From assembly GCA_030673825.1 (NCBI GenBank), contig JAUTCS010000035.1, positions 1 through 59,109 on the forward strand: a DNA stretch of 59,109 nucleotides, written 5' to 3'. A model generated the notes under the pieces. The model was not told the DNA's origin. It saw only the letters and a list, made by a program, of their open reading frames with translations, and did no database searches. Of this stretch, positions 8,624-16,946 are shown piece after piece. This stretch comes from Verrucomicrobiota bacterium JB024 (GTDB lineage: Bacteria > Verrucomicrobiota > Verrucomicrobiia > Opitutales > Cerasicoccaceae). The stretch's first letter is position 1. The number at the start of each line of letters is the position of its first letter. A program made the translations under genes and the position numbers.

Positions 8624-9475
8624 TCATTCCGGAGGCACACCCAGGATCAGATTCGCGGCCTTCTGGGCGTGGCTGGCTGCGGTGACGACAAGCTTGCTGT
8701 CACCTTTCAGCACACGAATCCAGCCCTGAAGGTAGGCGGCAGAATTCTCGATCACGCTGTTATCGATCCCGCAGTGGGCGCAGAGGAAAGCGGCAGTCAT
8801 CTCGGCAATGAGCTCCTCGCGGGAGTAATCGCCGTCACCGAAGGTTCCCTCAAGCTTACGATCTAGCCGAGACTTGGCCCCGGTCGCGTGCCCCATTTCA
8901 TGAAAACGGGTCGCGTAGTATTCTTCACAGGAGGCAAAACGCGCCTTGGGCGGGAGGTGGATTTCATCGGTTGCGGGGATGTAGCAGGCGTGCCGGTAGC
9001 CGTGGAGCACCTCGGGCCCGTCGGTCCACCCTTCCACCACCTGCTCGGCGGCTTCGATCGGCGAGAAGTCCAGCGGTTCGGCTTCGGCCATCTCGGGGAA
9101 GTCCACCCCTTCGACGTGGCAGGCGTTAAAGACCACATAGGCCTTGAGAAAGGGAATCTTGCGCGCCTCCTCCCCTTCTTCCTTCGGCTCGTCCTGCTTG
9201 GCCTCCAGCGTCCCCCAGTAAACCACCGGAATCCCCTTGCTGCCCTTAATGATCTTCCCACCCTTCGCCTTGACCTGATTGAAGGTCATGAACCAGGGCA
9301 GATCAAAGGCCATCGCTTCCAGCAAAAACCTGTTGACGCCAGAATAAGGCCGATCACTGACAAAGTTGCGGGGACGGCCTCCCATACGGTTCCACGGACT
9401 GCGCCACGGACAGACCCCCTTCTCCAAGAGTTCAAGCATGCGTTCGGTGACACGGTCGTAAGCGGATTTCTTCAT
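8624..9475 (-). CDS. ArdC-like antirestriction protein
   Basis: A 283-residue protein starting at the ATG at 9475, which has an AAAGGA-type ribosome-binding site nine bases upstream. The frame is open further upstream, but that part looks non-homologous. The N-terminal ArdC single-stranded-DNA-binding domain shows 'ERMLELLEKGVCPWRSPWNR' and 'RPYSGVNRFLLEAMAFDLPW'. The C-terminal zincin domain has 'RFHEMGHATG' (HExxH) and a downstream Glu region 'REELIAEMTAAFLC'. ArdC proteins protect incoming conjugative DNA from host restriction, which suits a gene beside the transfer operon. Confidence 0.88.
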   Translation of the reverse strand: MKKSAYDRVTERMLELLEKGVCPWRSPWNRMGGRPRNFVSDRPYSGVNRFLLEAMAFDLPWFMTFNQVKAKGGKIIKGSKGIPVVYWGTLEAKQDEPKEEGEEARKIPFLKAYVVFNACHVEGVDFPEMAEAEPLDFSPIEAAEQVVEGWTDGPEVLHGYRHACYIPATDEIHLPPKARFASCEEYYATRFHEMGHATGAKSRLDRKLEGTFGDGDYSREELIAEMTAAFLCAHCGIDNSVIENSAAYLQGWIRVLKGDSKLVVTAASHAQKAANLILGVPPE

Positions 9476-9835
9476 GACAGGTTCCTTTCGGGTTGGCGGC
9501 CTTCCTTCATTGAAAAGCCAGCTTTTTCCTGCCAAGCGGCGAGCGAAGCCAAGCGTGCCCGTAGCGAGGGCCTGCAAGGCCGCCGTCAAGGTGGAGATTT
9601 TTCCGCCGAGCGCGGAAGCAAGGAGCCCGCGACGCAGCTGCACAAGCGAACGGGAAAATTCTACCTTGACGGCTCCGAGCTGCAGGGCTGGCATCATCCC
9701 CCTTTCCTGCGGGCAGGAAAGCTGGCGTATGAAATCAACGACCCTTCGTATCCGTTCACTGAATACAAAATACGCCCACGCCGTCGCTGGCGTGAGCGCA
9801 TCGATAAACCAAGACAAACGAACAGCTACCGAGAC
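9476..9835. other. Leader region upstream of ardC, no convincing gene
   Basis: These 360 bases hold the ardC ribosome-binding site and probably its promoter. The minus frame upstream of ardC stays open to 9817 without a recognisable domain, and the plus frame is open too, as is common in GC-rich DNA. A long untranslated leader is the simplest reading. Confidence 0.4.
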
Positions 9836-10099
9836 CTAAACGTCCACCATCGTCACCGGAGCACGCGGCATGGTCTTCTTCCGGCGCTGCCCCGACAGGG
9901 TCTCTTTGATGACCCGGGCCACGAACTTCTCGTTCACGATTCGCTGAACGGCTTTTTCCTCGGCCTTGGTTACTTCGGCGTCAATAAGGGGCTGAGCCTC
10001 ATCAACCACCGCCTTGAGCAACAGCGGAGGCAGCTTGTCCAGGTCATAGCCCTTACCGACCTTTTTCAGTCGATCCGTGATTCTTGCTTTCATGGTCAT
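9836..10099 (-). CDS. Small hypothetical protein of the transfer region
   Basis: An 87-residue basic protein I do not recognise. It is helical, with heptad-like charged stretches: 'RITDRLKKVGKGYDLDKLPP' then 'AEVTKAEEKAVQRIVNEKF'. A second ATG lies two codons in (10093). It follows two other small minus-strand genes downstream of the mating-pair genes and upstream of ardC, so it is probably an accessory transfer or maintenance gene. No membrane segment or catalytic motif is seen. Confidence 0.5.
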   Translation of the reverse strand: MTMKARITDRLKKVGKGYDLDKLPPLLLKAVVDEAQPLIDAEVTKAEEKAVQRIVNEKFVARVIKETLSGQRRKKTMPRAPVTMVDV

Positions 10100-10142
10100 G
10101 GCAATAACTGTGCTGCTTCAGCGCAAATACGAGACACCTGCC

Positions 10143-10430
10143 TCATGCCACGTCGTCGGCCTCCATGTCAAGGTAGGTCTGGACAAGATGGTCATCCTGT
10201 TCGGGGGGCTGTTTGCCGGAGAGCAGGAGCACTTGGCGCTCCAGACCGGCGACAACCTCGTGGGCCTCGATGCCCGAGAGGTAGAAGATGATCAGTTCCT
10301 CCGGGCTAGGGACGGCGTTCTGGTAGCGGCGCTTCAAAAAGTCATTGGAGCGCTGAAAAGTCGCCATGATCTCAGCGGGGATTCTCAAGACGGTGGATTT
10401 ATCGGAAGTGGTTTCAGTGGTCGTTTCCAT
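10143..10430 (-). CDS. Small hypothetical protein of the transfer region
   Basis: A 95-residue acidic protein. The central part, 'STVLRIPAEIMATFQRSNDF', followed by 'SPEELIIFYLSGIEAHEVVA', reads as a compact helical domain. This resembles small proteins that carry a ribbon-helix-helix or helical dimer fold, but I cannot name a family. It lies 40 bases downstream of the gene at 10470-10841 on the same strand, so co-transcription is likely. Confidence 0.5.
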   Translation of the reverse strand: METTTETTSDKSTVLRIPAEIMATFQRSNDFLKRRYQNAVPSPEELIIFYLSGIEAHEVVAGLERQVLLLSGKQPPEQDDHLVQTYLDMEADDVA

Positions 10431-10469
10431 GATTAAACCTTGGGTTGGTAGTTTTAGGACGAACGCTCT

Positions 10470-10841
10470 TCACATCTTGAGAGCAGACTTGGTCGCTTCC
10501 TGCCGTCCGAGCCGGACACGGGCCTGCTCCTTACGATCATCGGGCACGCGGGCGATACGGTTTTCGATGTCCTGGGCAATCTCGGGATTCTCCTTCAGGA
10601 ATTTCCCAACAGCTTCACTTTCCTTGAGCCTCAAACGCTGGCTGGCGTCGTGCTTGAGGGCTTCGCGCAAAACGGCACGCCGGACCAGCTGGTCCTTCGT
10701 CTCCGTCTTGAGGTAGGCCACGCGCTCGGGGTTCTCTTTCATGTAGCGATCGATGATCGCATCGATTTCGGGGTTCCGCTTCGGCCCGTTCGACTTGCGG
10801 GCTTCGGCGAGTTTCTTTTCCACGTTTTCTTTTAACGACAT
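10470..10841 (-). CDS. Small charged helical protein of the transfer region
   Basis: A 123-residue protein, highly charged and almost wholly helical ('KRNPEIDAIIDRYMKENPER', 'ESEAVGKFLKENPEIAQDIE'). No known domain is recognised. Its N terminus, MSLKENVEKKL, resembles MSLAENVQKKL of the small protein encoded at 52035-52412 in the other transfer block. A GGAGTG ribosome-binding site precedes the ATG. A terminator separates it from the lipoprotein gene upstream, so it probably has its own promoter. Confidence 0.55.
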   Translation of the reverse strand: MSLKENVEKKLAEARKSNGPKRNPEIDAIIDRYMKENPERVAYLKTETKDQLVRRAVLREALKHDASQRLRLKESEAVGKFLKENPEIAQDIENRIARVPDDRKEQARVRLGRQEATKSALKM

Positions 10842-10854
10842 AGGAGTGTCCTAT

Positions 10855-10890
10855 CCAAAACCCCGCGCTTGCTTAACCTGCCTGCGGGGC
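10855..10890 (-). terminator. Probable terminator at the end of the mating-pair operon
   Basis: On the minus strand CCCCGC (10884-10889) pairs with GCGGGG (10861-10866) across a 17-base loop, followed by TTTTGG. It lies about 70 bases past the stop of the last lipoprotein gene (10962) and before the next small gene. The stem is short and the loop long, so strength is uncertain. Confidence 0.45.
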
Positions 10891-10961
10891 CGCTATCAGT
10901 CAGCTTCGGGCAGGTCTGGCCGGATGCCAGAATTGTATAATTCGGGTATGCATCGAAAAGA

Positions 10962-11489
10962 TCATGGGCGTTCGAGTTCGGAGAGACGGCTCGACAGTTT
11001 GTCCAGTTCCTTGTCACGTTCATCGAGCTTCTTCTGGAGTACGTCGTTCTGCTCGATCAAGGTCGCGATAAGCGTGTTGGCCTGGGCGATCTTGTTTTCC
11101 AACTCACCGGAAAGGAGCCCCACCTGCTGCGCCGGATCGGCTACGGCGACGACTGGCCCCAACGGAACCGCCGTAGGAGCGCTGGGCGAAAGGTTCCAGT
11201 GGGCAGGCTGCTCCACTCGTGAAATCCGATGGGCATCATGCCGCACGCCGGAGTCCTGCGGGTCCACGTAGGGACCGAGGTAGTAGGCGTGCACGGATTC
11301 GGGGGTGCGAATCTTGCCCATGTTGTAGGGATCCAGCTCCGTCCCCGATACCTGCACGGGCAGGGAGGGCGGTGGCTCTTCCACCGGCTTGCTGGCACAC
11401 CCAGCAAAGCAGTACGCCACGGCCAGTACCCCACTCCAGCGGACAAGTCGCCACACAAAGTCAGTTCGTTCGCTGATTCCAGATGTCAT
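10962..11489 (-). CDS. Conjugal transfer lipoprotein (VirB7/TrbH-like position)
   Basis: A 175-residue protein starting at the ATG at 11489, overlapping the end of the VirB10 gene by 29 bases. The N terminus has a hydrophobic stretch ending in a lipobox, 'VLAVAYCFAGC', so it should be lipid-anchored. The C-terminal 45 residues form a strong coiled coil ('LENKIAQANTLIATLIEQND' and on to 'LDKLSSRLSELE'). Lipoproteins at this place stabilise the VirB9-VirB10 outer-membrane core. The first part of the long open frame, 11490-11873, is a shadow of VirB10. Function is inferred from lipobox and operon place. Confidence 0.7.
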   Translation of the reverse strand: MTSGISERTDFVWRLVRWSGVLAVAYCFAGCASKPVEEPPPSLPVQVSGTELDPYNMGKIRTPESVHAYYLGPYVDPQDSGVRHDAHRISRVEQPAHWNLSPSAPTAVPLGPVVAVADPAQQVGLLSGELENKIAQANTLIATLIEQNDVLQKKLDERDKELDKLSSRLSELERP

Positions 11490-12513
11490 GATTGCTGATG
11501 TTTCCGCGTGAGCCTTCTGCCGCGTCGATGGTCTGCGTGACGTAAACATAAAACTGCGTTCCTGCCGGAACCCGGATGTAGAAGCCGTCGCGCTCGATGG
11601 CCGCCTGAATCTGCTCGGCGTATTTTTCGAGGACAGCGGTCGTCCCATCCAGCGCGGCATTGCCAACGGAGCTTTCGGCAATCTGCACCGCCGATCCGGT
11701 GTCGGTGATGAAATCGTCGTATTGCTTGAAGCCCTGCGTGGCGGCTGCAAGGAAGGTGGCCGCGAACAGCTTGATCTCATTCCAGTCGTCACTCTTGATA
11801 AGGTAGCCCTTGAGCCCCGCCGAACCGTCCTGCAAGCCCCACAGGCCGGTGTTGAAGTCATACTCGCGGTCAAGCGCGATCCCCTGAAGGGTCAGCTCGG
11901 TCCCGTTCAAGGCTTCGTGCGTGCGCCAGACGAAATTCCAAGTGCCCGTGGCGGAAATGCGGTCGCGGGTGTTCCCCTCGCTGGCCCGCCCGTGCACCTC
12001 CGCGCCTGCCGGAATGATGATCTTACCGGCGTGCACGACATCTTCCGTCACAAGGCCGATGATGGGGGTGTCCATCGAACTGCTCTCCACCGTGATGATA
12101 AGCTCGCATGGGATGAGCCGCCCAAAGGGCGCGTAATCCCGTGAAAGCACCTCTCCTCGATCAGGAACCGCGCCGGTAAAGAGATTCAGCGGCAGTCCGC
12201 CCTTGGCCTTGGTTTTCTCTTCCTTCAGTCGGGCCTGCTGGGGGCGCGAAAGCGGCGGTTCCGGTTCTTCCGGACTCTCAGCGTTTTCAACGGGAAGCTC
12301 CGCTTCATTGGCAGTCACGACCGCTCCAGGCATTTTAAAGCGAGGTATGTCGCGTTTGTACACGTCGGGCTTATAGTCGTATTCCTCCTCGGGCGGAGTG
12401 AAATCCGCCTCTCCCTTGTCCATCGTGTGCAACACGACGAGTGCCCCAATGCCGCCGATGAACAGCACGGCGGCCACGACATTACCCAAGGGTGAATTGA
12501 GAAACTTGATCAT
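11461..12513 (-). CDS. virB10: VirB10/TrbI-type transfer channel protein
   Basis: A 350-residue inner-to-outer membrane spanning scaffold of the type IV secretion core. There is a single N-terminal membrane helix at about 12-28 ('VVAAVLFIGGIGALVVL'), a proline- and glutamate-rich periplasmic linker (40-105), and the conserved beta-barrel domain. The domain shows 'APFGRLIPCELIITVESS', 'IIIPAGAEVHG', 'GTWNFVWRTHEAL' and the terminal 'IRVPAGTQFYVYVTQ'. It is shorter than many VirB10 proteins (about 380-470) but has all core parts. The gene lies ten bases from virB9 and overlaps the lipoprotein gene. Confidence 0.85.
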   Translation of the reverse strand: MIKFLNSPLGNVVAAVLFIGGIGALVVLHTMDKGEADFTPPEEEYDYKPDVYKRDIPRFKMPGAVVTANEAELPVENAESPEEPEPPLSRPQQARLKEEKTKAKGGLPLNLFTGAVPDRGEVLSRDYAPFGRLIPCELIITVESSSMDTPIIGLVTEDVVHAGKIIIPAGAEVHGRASEGNTRDRISATGTWNFVWRTHEALNGTELTLQGIALDREYDFNTGLWGLQDGSAGLKGYLIKSDDWNEIKLFAATFLAAATQGFKQYDDFITDTGSAVQIAESSVGNAALDGTTAVLEKYAEQIQAAIERDGFYIRVPAGTQFYVYVTQTIDAAEGSRGNISNHDIWNQRTN

Positions 12514-12522
12514 GGGTGACGA

Positions 12523-13413
12523 TTAAGGAATGAGCAACTTGGCCGGGTCTTTGATCCGGGTGACGATGGCCTGAAAGGGATTGTGAACGCTCAGGTGCGC
12601 CGTTTCCCCATTGGGTTTGCCCGTGATAGCCAGGTAGACTACGCTGTCGGATTGGGCCGGGATGATGCCGGAGGCATCCGCGATGGACGGGTAATAGAGG
12701 TTCTGGCCGATGCGGATAGCTAGCATCTGCGGCTGATAATAGATGTTCTCGTCCGAGGTATTGTGTAATGAAATCCTGAATACGAGTGTGTCGTAGCGAA
12801 CAAACCGCATGACCTCCTCAATGCTCGCCGTGTAATCGCGGTACTCGGTCGTGAGCCCTTCGGGGGCACGGTAATCGACCTCCTCGTCCAGCATCCCCGG
12901 ATAGGCCCGCTGGATCAGCGGGTAACTCTTGGCCCGATCAAGCAAGTCCAGCAGCACGTTAGGCGTGGTCCGGCGAATCGTAACAGCCCCCGGCCCCAAG
13001 GCGAAACTGCCCGCCATCAGTTCATCGGACTGCATAAGCCGCACCGTGCGGTACGGCACGGCGTCCTCGTGGTGATAGAAATTAAAAGCGTAGGTCTGCC
13101 CCTGATAAACCACATTGAGCGCTCCTCGCGCATTGGGCTGCATGGCCCGCACGGAAAAGAAATACTGCCCGGCCACATAGCTGAGAAGCACAGGAGGATT
13201 GTCCTTGGGGACGCTGCCGACATTGGCCCCGTCGATGGACTGGAGCGGTCCCGGAAAAGTAATCGTCGTCGGCGTGTTGCCGATGGGAATGTTGTACACG
13301 GTCTGCGGACTCAAGACATACTCCTTGATGACCTTATGGTTGTAACGGTCTTCCTCGGCTCCCGTCACAATCGGAAGCAGCAAACAAAGGATAGCAATGC
13401 GGTTCAACTTCAT
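12523..13413 (-). CDS. virB9: VirB9/TrbG-type transfer protein
   Basis: A 296-residue periplasmic protein of the outer-membrane core complex. The ATG at 13413 was chosen because it directly precedes a classic signal peptide ('MKLNRIAILCLLLPIVTGAEE') and lies five bases before the end of virB8; a TTG at 13440 is the only earlier start. The N-terminal domain shows 'TPTTITFPGPLQSIDG', typical of TrbG/VirB9 beta-sandwiches. The C-terminal part has 'VFRISLHNTSDENIYYQPQM' and 'NPFQAIVTRI'. Order virB8-virB9-virB10 is the standard one. Confidence 0.8.
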   Translation of the reverse strand: MKLNRIAILCLLLPIVTGAEEDRYNHKVIKEYVLSPQTVYNIPIGNTPTTITFPGPLQSIDGANVGSVPKDNPPVLLSYVAGQYFFSVRAMQPNARGALNVVYQGQTYAFNFYHHEDAVPYRTVRLMQSDELMAGSFALGPGAVTIRRTTPNVLLDLLDRAKSYPLIQRAYPGMLDEEVDYRAPEGLTTEYRDYTASIEEVMRFVRYDTLVFRISLHNTSDENIYYQPQMLAIRIGQNLYYPSIADASGIIPAQSDSVVYLAITGKPNGETAHLSVHNPFQAIVTRIKDPAKLLIP

Positions 13414-13417
13414 CGGG

Positions 13418-14104
13418 CTAGAGCAGGATTTTTTCTTCAAAGGACATCACAGCCAGTGGATAACGTTTGTTTTCGAGCATGTTGGGGTTGCGGTGCATCA
13501 CGAGGGTGAGCGTGAACTGCGGGTCTTCCACGAAGGTCTTCCCTTCAAAGCTGCCGGTGCGGATGAGCTGCCCTTTTACCTGGGCGAACACCTGGTCGCC
13601 CCGTGTTTGCAGCACCTTGATTTCAAAGACCTCCACCTTCTGGTGGATGGCCTTTTCGCGCAGTTCCTTTTCGGCTTGAGAGTGTAACTGCCGGGCCCTT
13701 TTCAAGGGCTCGTCCAGAAACAGCTTGTCCAGGAGTTCGGGCATATCGAAGCCGTTGGGGTTCTGCGAAAAGAGCGCGTAGGTGGCCCACAAGGCCAGTT
13801 CTTCGTGAAGATGGGTGGCCTCTTCAAAATCGAGTGTTGGGGCGATGGAATACGTCCCTGCCCCATCCATGATAACCACGCGCTCGCGGGTGCGGTAGGC
13901 ATTGATGATGAAGAAGGGCTGAATCACCACCCACCCCAACAGCATGAGCGCGATCAAAAACCACAGCCGCGCCGCCCAGGCATTATCCGTGAACAATTTT
14001 AACGGATGGAAGGCGTTCCGTGCGCGAAGCTGCTTGCCATGCGCCCGCGCCTTGGCGGGATCAACGGCGGAACGCTCCGGCATCTCGTGTTCGTCGTGAC
14101 TCAT
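13418..14104 (-). CDS. virB8: VirB8/TrbF-type transfer protein
   Basis: A 228-residue bitopic inner-membrane protein that nucleates the transfer channel. A cytoplasmic tail of about 45 residues is followed by one membrane helix (about 47-67, 'LWFLIALMLLGWVVIQPFFI') and a periplasmic NTF2-like domain. The domain starts 'YRTRERVVIMDGAGTYSIAP' and ends with 'PQFTLTLVMHRNP'. Its start overlaps the virB6 stop by four bases, suggesting translational coupling. Length and topology match the family. Confidence 0.82.
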   Translation of the reverse strand: MSHDEHEMPERSAVDPAKARAHGKQLRARNAFHPLKLFTDNAWAARLWFLIALMLLGWVVIQPFFIINAYRTRERVVIMDGAGTYSIAPTLDFEEATHLHEELALWATYALFSQNPNGFDMPELLDKLFLDEPLKRARQLHSQAEKELREKAIHQKVEVFEIKVLQTRGDQVFAQVKGQLIRTGSFEGKTFVEDPQFTLTLVMHRNPNMLENKRYPLAVMSFEEKILL

Positions 14105-15204
14105 ATCTGCGTATGCGGTTTGGGTGGTGACGCCTGCGCATAGAGCTTCGCGGCCAGTTGACTACCGGAGGGATCATGCGGATTGACGGGCAACAGGGGA
14201 TTATCCATCGCCGGTACGGCAGCTTGCAGTGCACCAGAATGAACGGGAACCGATGACGAGACAGAGGGCCTAAGTCCAGGGTCGCTCTGGGGTGTACTCA
14301 CCGGAGTGGGTTGAGTGGGCTTGACGGCGGAGGGGGATAGCGGGACACCGGGCGAAGAACTTCCCAGAGAAGTCGAAACAGCGGCGGTCCGCAGGGCCGA
14401 TCCCGCAAGGGCCTGCAAACCAGTACCACTGGCGAAGATCATGAACATGATCGTCGGTGTGGCCAGCGTACCGATGACGAGGATCAGCGCAGCGATCAGC
14501 CCCATGATAAGCGAGCCGAAGCTCATCATGTAAAGCGCGGCGCCCGTGTCATTCCCGGAAAAGGTGGAGGCGTCCGCAAAATCTTCCACAAATCCCATCG
14601 CCGCGAGATTGGTGATGGCAAAGCCGATGGGCCACGCCATCACCGCCAGCATATTGGCGATGAGCTTCACGCCAATATTGGCCAGCGAAGGAAACATGAA
14701 CAGTGCCAGCCCAATTGGGAGAAAGAGGAACCCAAGCCACTTGAGCACATATTGAAGGATGTAGAAGGGCACCTGAAAGAGCGCCGCCACGGTAATGCCC
14801 AGTTTGGAAATCCCGTAAACGATGCTCAGATAGACGGAGTTCACGATCCGCTCGACGCCCCACCCTTCGGCCTCGGGATCCTCGTCGATGGTTTTGATCA
14901 GGGCATCCGTGACGGCATAGGGCTCACTTCCAAAGTCGGCATTGATGACGTCGGCGGCATCATACATCCCCTGATCAATCGCGTTAAACCAGTAGCGGCC
15001 TGTGGCCATCAGCGCGACAAGGAAGAAACCGATAAAAACGGCCTTCGTCATGGCCACCATGTCTCCACCGGTATCCGAGATGCGCATGATCCGCACGATC
15101 AGCCCTGCTACGAGAATGAAATATGCAACAAAAAGGAGCGCCCCCTGAAGCTCAAGAATCGAGCTTTCAAAGTTTTCCATCGTAATGGGACCAATCAGGT
15201 TCAT
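14101..15204 (-). CDS. virB6: VirB6/TrbL-type polytopic transfer protein
   Basis: A 367-residue inner-membrane protein with about six helices, for example 'LQGALLFVAYFILVAGLIV', 'AVFIGFFLVALMATGRYWF', 'FLFLPIGLALFMFPSL' and 'LIMGLIAALILVIGTLA'. The last 80 residues form a Pro/Ser/Thr-rich soluble tail ('PTQPTPVSTPQSDPGLRPSV'). VirB6 proteins form the membrane base of the secretion channel. Identification rests on topology and position between VirB5-like and VirB8 genes, since sequence motifs in this family are weak. Confidence 0.72.
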   Translation of the reverse strand: MNLIGPITMENFESSILELQGALLFVAYFILVAGLIVRIMRISDTGGDMVAMTKAVFIGFFLVALMATGRYWFNAIDQGMYDAADVINADFGSEPYAVTDALIKTIDEDPEAEGWGVERIVNSVYLSIVYGISKLGITVAALFQVPFYILQYVLKWLGFLFLPIGLALFMFPSLANIGVKLIANMLAVMAWPIGFAITNLAAMGFVEDFADASTFSGNDTGAALYMMSFGSLIMGLIAALILVIGTLATPTIMFMIFASGTGLQALAGSALRTAAVSTSLGSSSPGVPLSPSAVKPTQPTPVSTPQSDPGLRPSVSSSVPVHSGALQAAVPAMDNPLLPVNPHDPSGSQLAAKLYAQASPPKPHTQI

Positions 15205-15226
15205 GGCTGTGTGTCAGCTTAGCAGG

Positions 15227-15691
15227 TTATTCCTCGGAAGGGCTGGTTTTCGGGTCTGAGTGGAAACTCTTCAGGTAATCCATAGTCGCCTCGCCCGGCG
15301 TCGTGCCCTCGCCGCCTTCAAAAACGAAGTTCACTCCGTTATATTTCTTCATCTGAGCGAGAATGAATTGCTTTCGCAGGGATTGCAGTTCGGATACACG
15401 TTGGTGCGTACTTCGACGCAGGTCGCCGAAGGCACGACGCTCCTCGTCGGTCATACTTTGGCGCTCCTGAATGTAGCGTGATCGCTCTTTCATGTACGCA
15501 GCCGACAAGGCTTCGATTTTTTCGATGTACGGGTCCTCGATGACCACATCGTCGCCCTTTTCCACGATGATGCGAATGGTACGGGCCGGTTTGGCGTCCT
15601 CGTGCACGCTGATAGTGGTTTCATTGGGCGCGTCCGAACAGGCGCACAGGGCGAGCACGGCCAGAAGGAGCGGCAAATAGATCAGTTTCAT
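15227..15691 (-). CDS. Transfer-region lipoprotein
   Basis: A 154-residue protein with a lipoprotein signal, 'MKLIYLPLLLAVLALCAC', acylated at the Cys in LCAC. The rest is charged and helical, with a coiled-coil-like stretch around 'AAYMKERSRYIQERQSMTDE'. It lies 13 bases from the VirB5-like gene and 22 from virB6. TrbK-like entry-exclusion lipoproteins sit between trbJ and trbL in other systems, so an exclusion role is possible but not shown. Confidence 0.6.
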   Translation of the reverse strand: MKLIYLPLLLAVLALCACSDAPNETTISVHEDAKPARTIRIIVEKGDDVVIEDPYIEKIEALSAAYMKERSRYIQERQSMTDEERRAFGDLRRSTHQRVSELQSLRKQFILAQMKKYNGVNFVFEGGEGTTPGEATMDYLKSFHSDPKTSPSEE

Positions 15692-15704
15692 AGTGGTGGA
15701 TGTT

Positions 15705-16508
15705 CTAGGGATTCGTGTTGGTCAGAGTTTTCAGGTAATCCGAGAGCGAGCGGTAGGCAGCGTGCTGATCCTTCAACTGGGCCTGCACGGAAACGGTTTT
15801 TTCTTTTTCAGCCTGGTTCTCATTCAGAGCTTTCAAGGCGGCATATTGCTGGTACTGCTTTTCGCGCTCGGAAATGAGCAGTGCTATCTGCCCGTTCTGA
15901 GCGTTGACGATAGCCGAAAGTTTTTGAACTTCCGCGTCGGTGGTGGCGCTGTTCAACTCTTCCAGCGTGAGGGCCTGGTTCTCCTGCAACTCCTGCAAGC
16001 GGGCATCGATCTCGTCGGAAGCGGTCACGTAGTTCGTGTATTGATCGTCCACGACCGCATACGGTTTCAGCGTGTTGTCTTTGACCATGACGGACTCGCC
16101 GGTTACGGTTTCGGTTTTTACCTGCACGTAGAGACCGCCGTGAGTTTCATTCAGGCTCGCTGTGCCGCTAGCCTCGTCGATGATCGTCGCCCACGGGATG
16201 CCGTGGTTGAGATCGTCCATGAAATCCTCCACGCCAAGCACATCGAGCGAAGGCAAAAGAACCGTCCCCGGATCACCCGCCCATTCCTTGATCGTGGTCT
16301 GCACATCCAGTTGCTCCGTCATGGTTTCGATCTGTTGGGTCAACTGTTCGTATTGCTGCTGCCACTCTTGCAGGACCTCGGCGTGCTCGGCGGCGTCCTG
16401 CAACGTCGCCGCGATGGTCTGGGCGGTGTGTCCGGGGTCGGAAACGATCCACTGCGCCTGCAAGCAAGGCGCGAGCATGAGAAAGAGCAGTATCAGTCGG
16501 GTTTTCAT
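15705..16508 (-). CDS. TrbJ/VirB5-type transfer protein
   Basis: A 267-residue secreted protein with a signal peptide ('MKTRLILLFLMLAPCLQAQW'). The N-terminal TrbJ-like motif 'HTAQTIAATLQDAAEHAEVL' is followed by Gln-rich helices ('EWQQQYEQLTQQIETMTEQL') and a C-terminal coiled coil of the VirB5 helical-bundle type. Members decorate the pilus tip or line the periplasm and help mating contact. Operon place between lipoprotein genes, after VirB4, agrees. Confidence 0.75.
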   Translation of the reverse strand: MKTRLILLFLMLAPCLQAQWIVSDPGHTAQTIAATLQDAAEHAEVLQEWQQQYEQLTQQIETMTEQLDVQTTIKEWAGDPGTVLLPSLDVLGVEDFMDDLNHGIPWATIIDEASGTASLNETHGGLYVQVKTETVTGESVMVKDNTLKPYAVVDDQYTNYVTASDEIDARLQELQENQALTLEELNSATTDAEVQKLSAIVNAQNGQIALLISEREKQYQQYAALKALNENQAEKEKTVSVQAQLKDQHAAYRSLSDYLKTLTNTNP

Positions 16509-16511
16509 GGC

Positions 16512-16946
16512 TTACTTAGCTTTGACGTAAATGACACGTTCCTCCTGGACGACGCCGTTGATCTCCTGGGCGGGGAGAACGACAGGCACAAAGGTGCCCG
16601 ACTCCTCGGGCTCGCTGAACTCGTCTTCCTTCTGGCGGTTCTGAATAATCCAGTACTGCTGTTTGACGCTTTGGTTGAGGGCGGCTTCGTAGCCGTTTCG
16701 GTAGGCGATGCGCTCATTTTCCTCGGCCATCGCATTGGCCCCCAGCGCAGCAACGGCCCCCAGCGCGGCCCCGCCCGTCGTCCAGGCCGCATCGCCATCG
16801 GACGCCTGATTGGCGATGACCGCGCCCAAGGCGCTGCCGCCCACCACGGTGGCGCTCTTGCCCACCTCATTGCTGGCGCAGCCGGAGAACAAGCCCGCCA
16901 CCATGAGCAAGAGAATCGTTCGCACGTATGACTTGCGTTGAATCAT
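16512..16946 (-). CDS. Glycine-zipper lipoprotein of the transfer operon
   Basis: A 144-residue protein starting at the ATG at 16946, sharing ATGA with the virB4 stop. A lipobox 'MVAGLFSGC' ends the signal sequence. Two glycine-zipper segments follow ('VVGGSALGAVIANQ' and 'TTGGAALGAVAALGANAMA'), which usually insert in or pack against membranes. The C-terminal part is polar. The role is unknown; in place it matches small lipoproteins that accompany TrbE/TrbJ. The frame upstream of 16946 is a shadow of virB4. Confidence 0.62.
   Translation of the reverse strand: MIQRKSYVRTILLLMVAGLFSGCASNEVGKSATVVGGSALGAVIANQASDGDAAWTTGGAALGAVAALGANAMAEENERIAYRNGYEAALNQSVKQQYWIIQNRQKEDEFSEPEESGTFVPVVLPAQEINGVVQEERVIYVKAK

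Noticed and set aside
8888-10291. Plus-strand open frame of 467 codons opposite ardC
   Set aside because: It overlaps the ArdC gene and two small minus-strand genes and has no recognisable domain.
15693-16931. Plus-strand open frame of 412 codons opposite the TrbJ-like and lipoprotein genes
   Set aside because: Signal peptides, lipobox and operon overlaps are all on the minus strand; this frame is a shadow.
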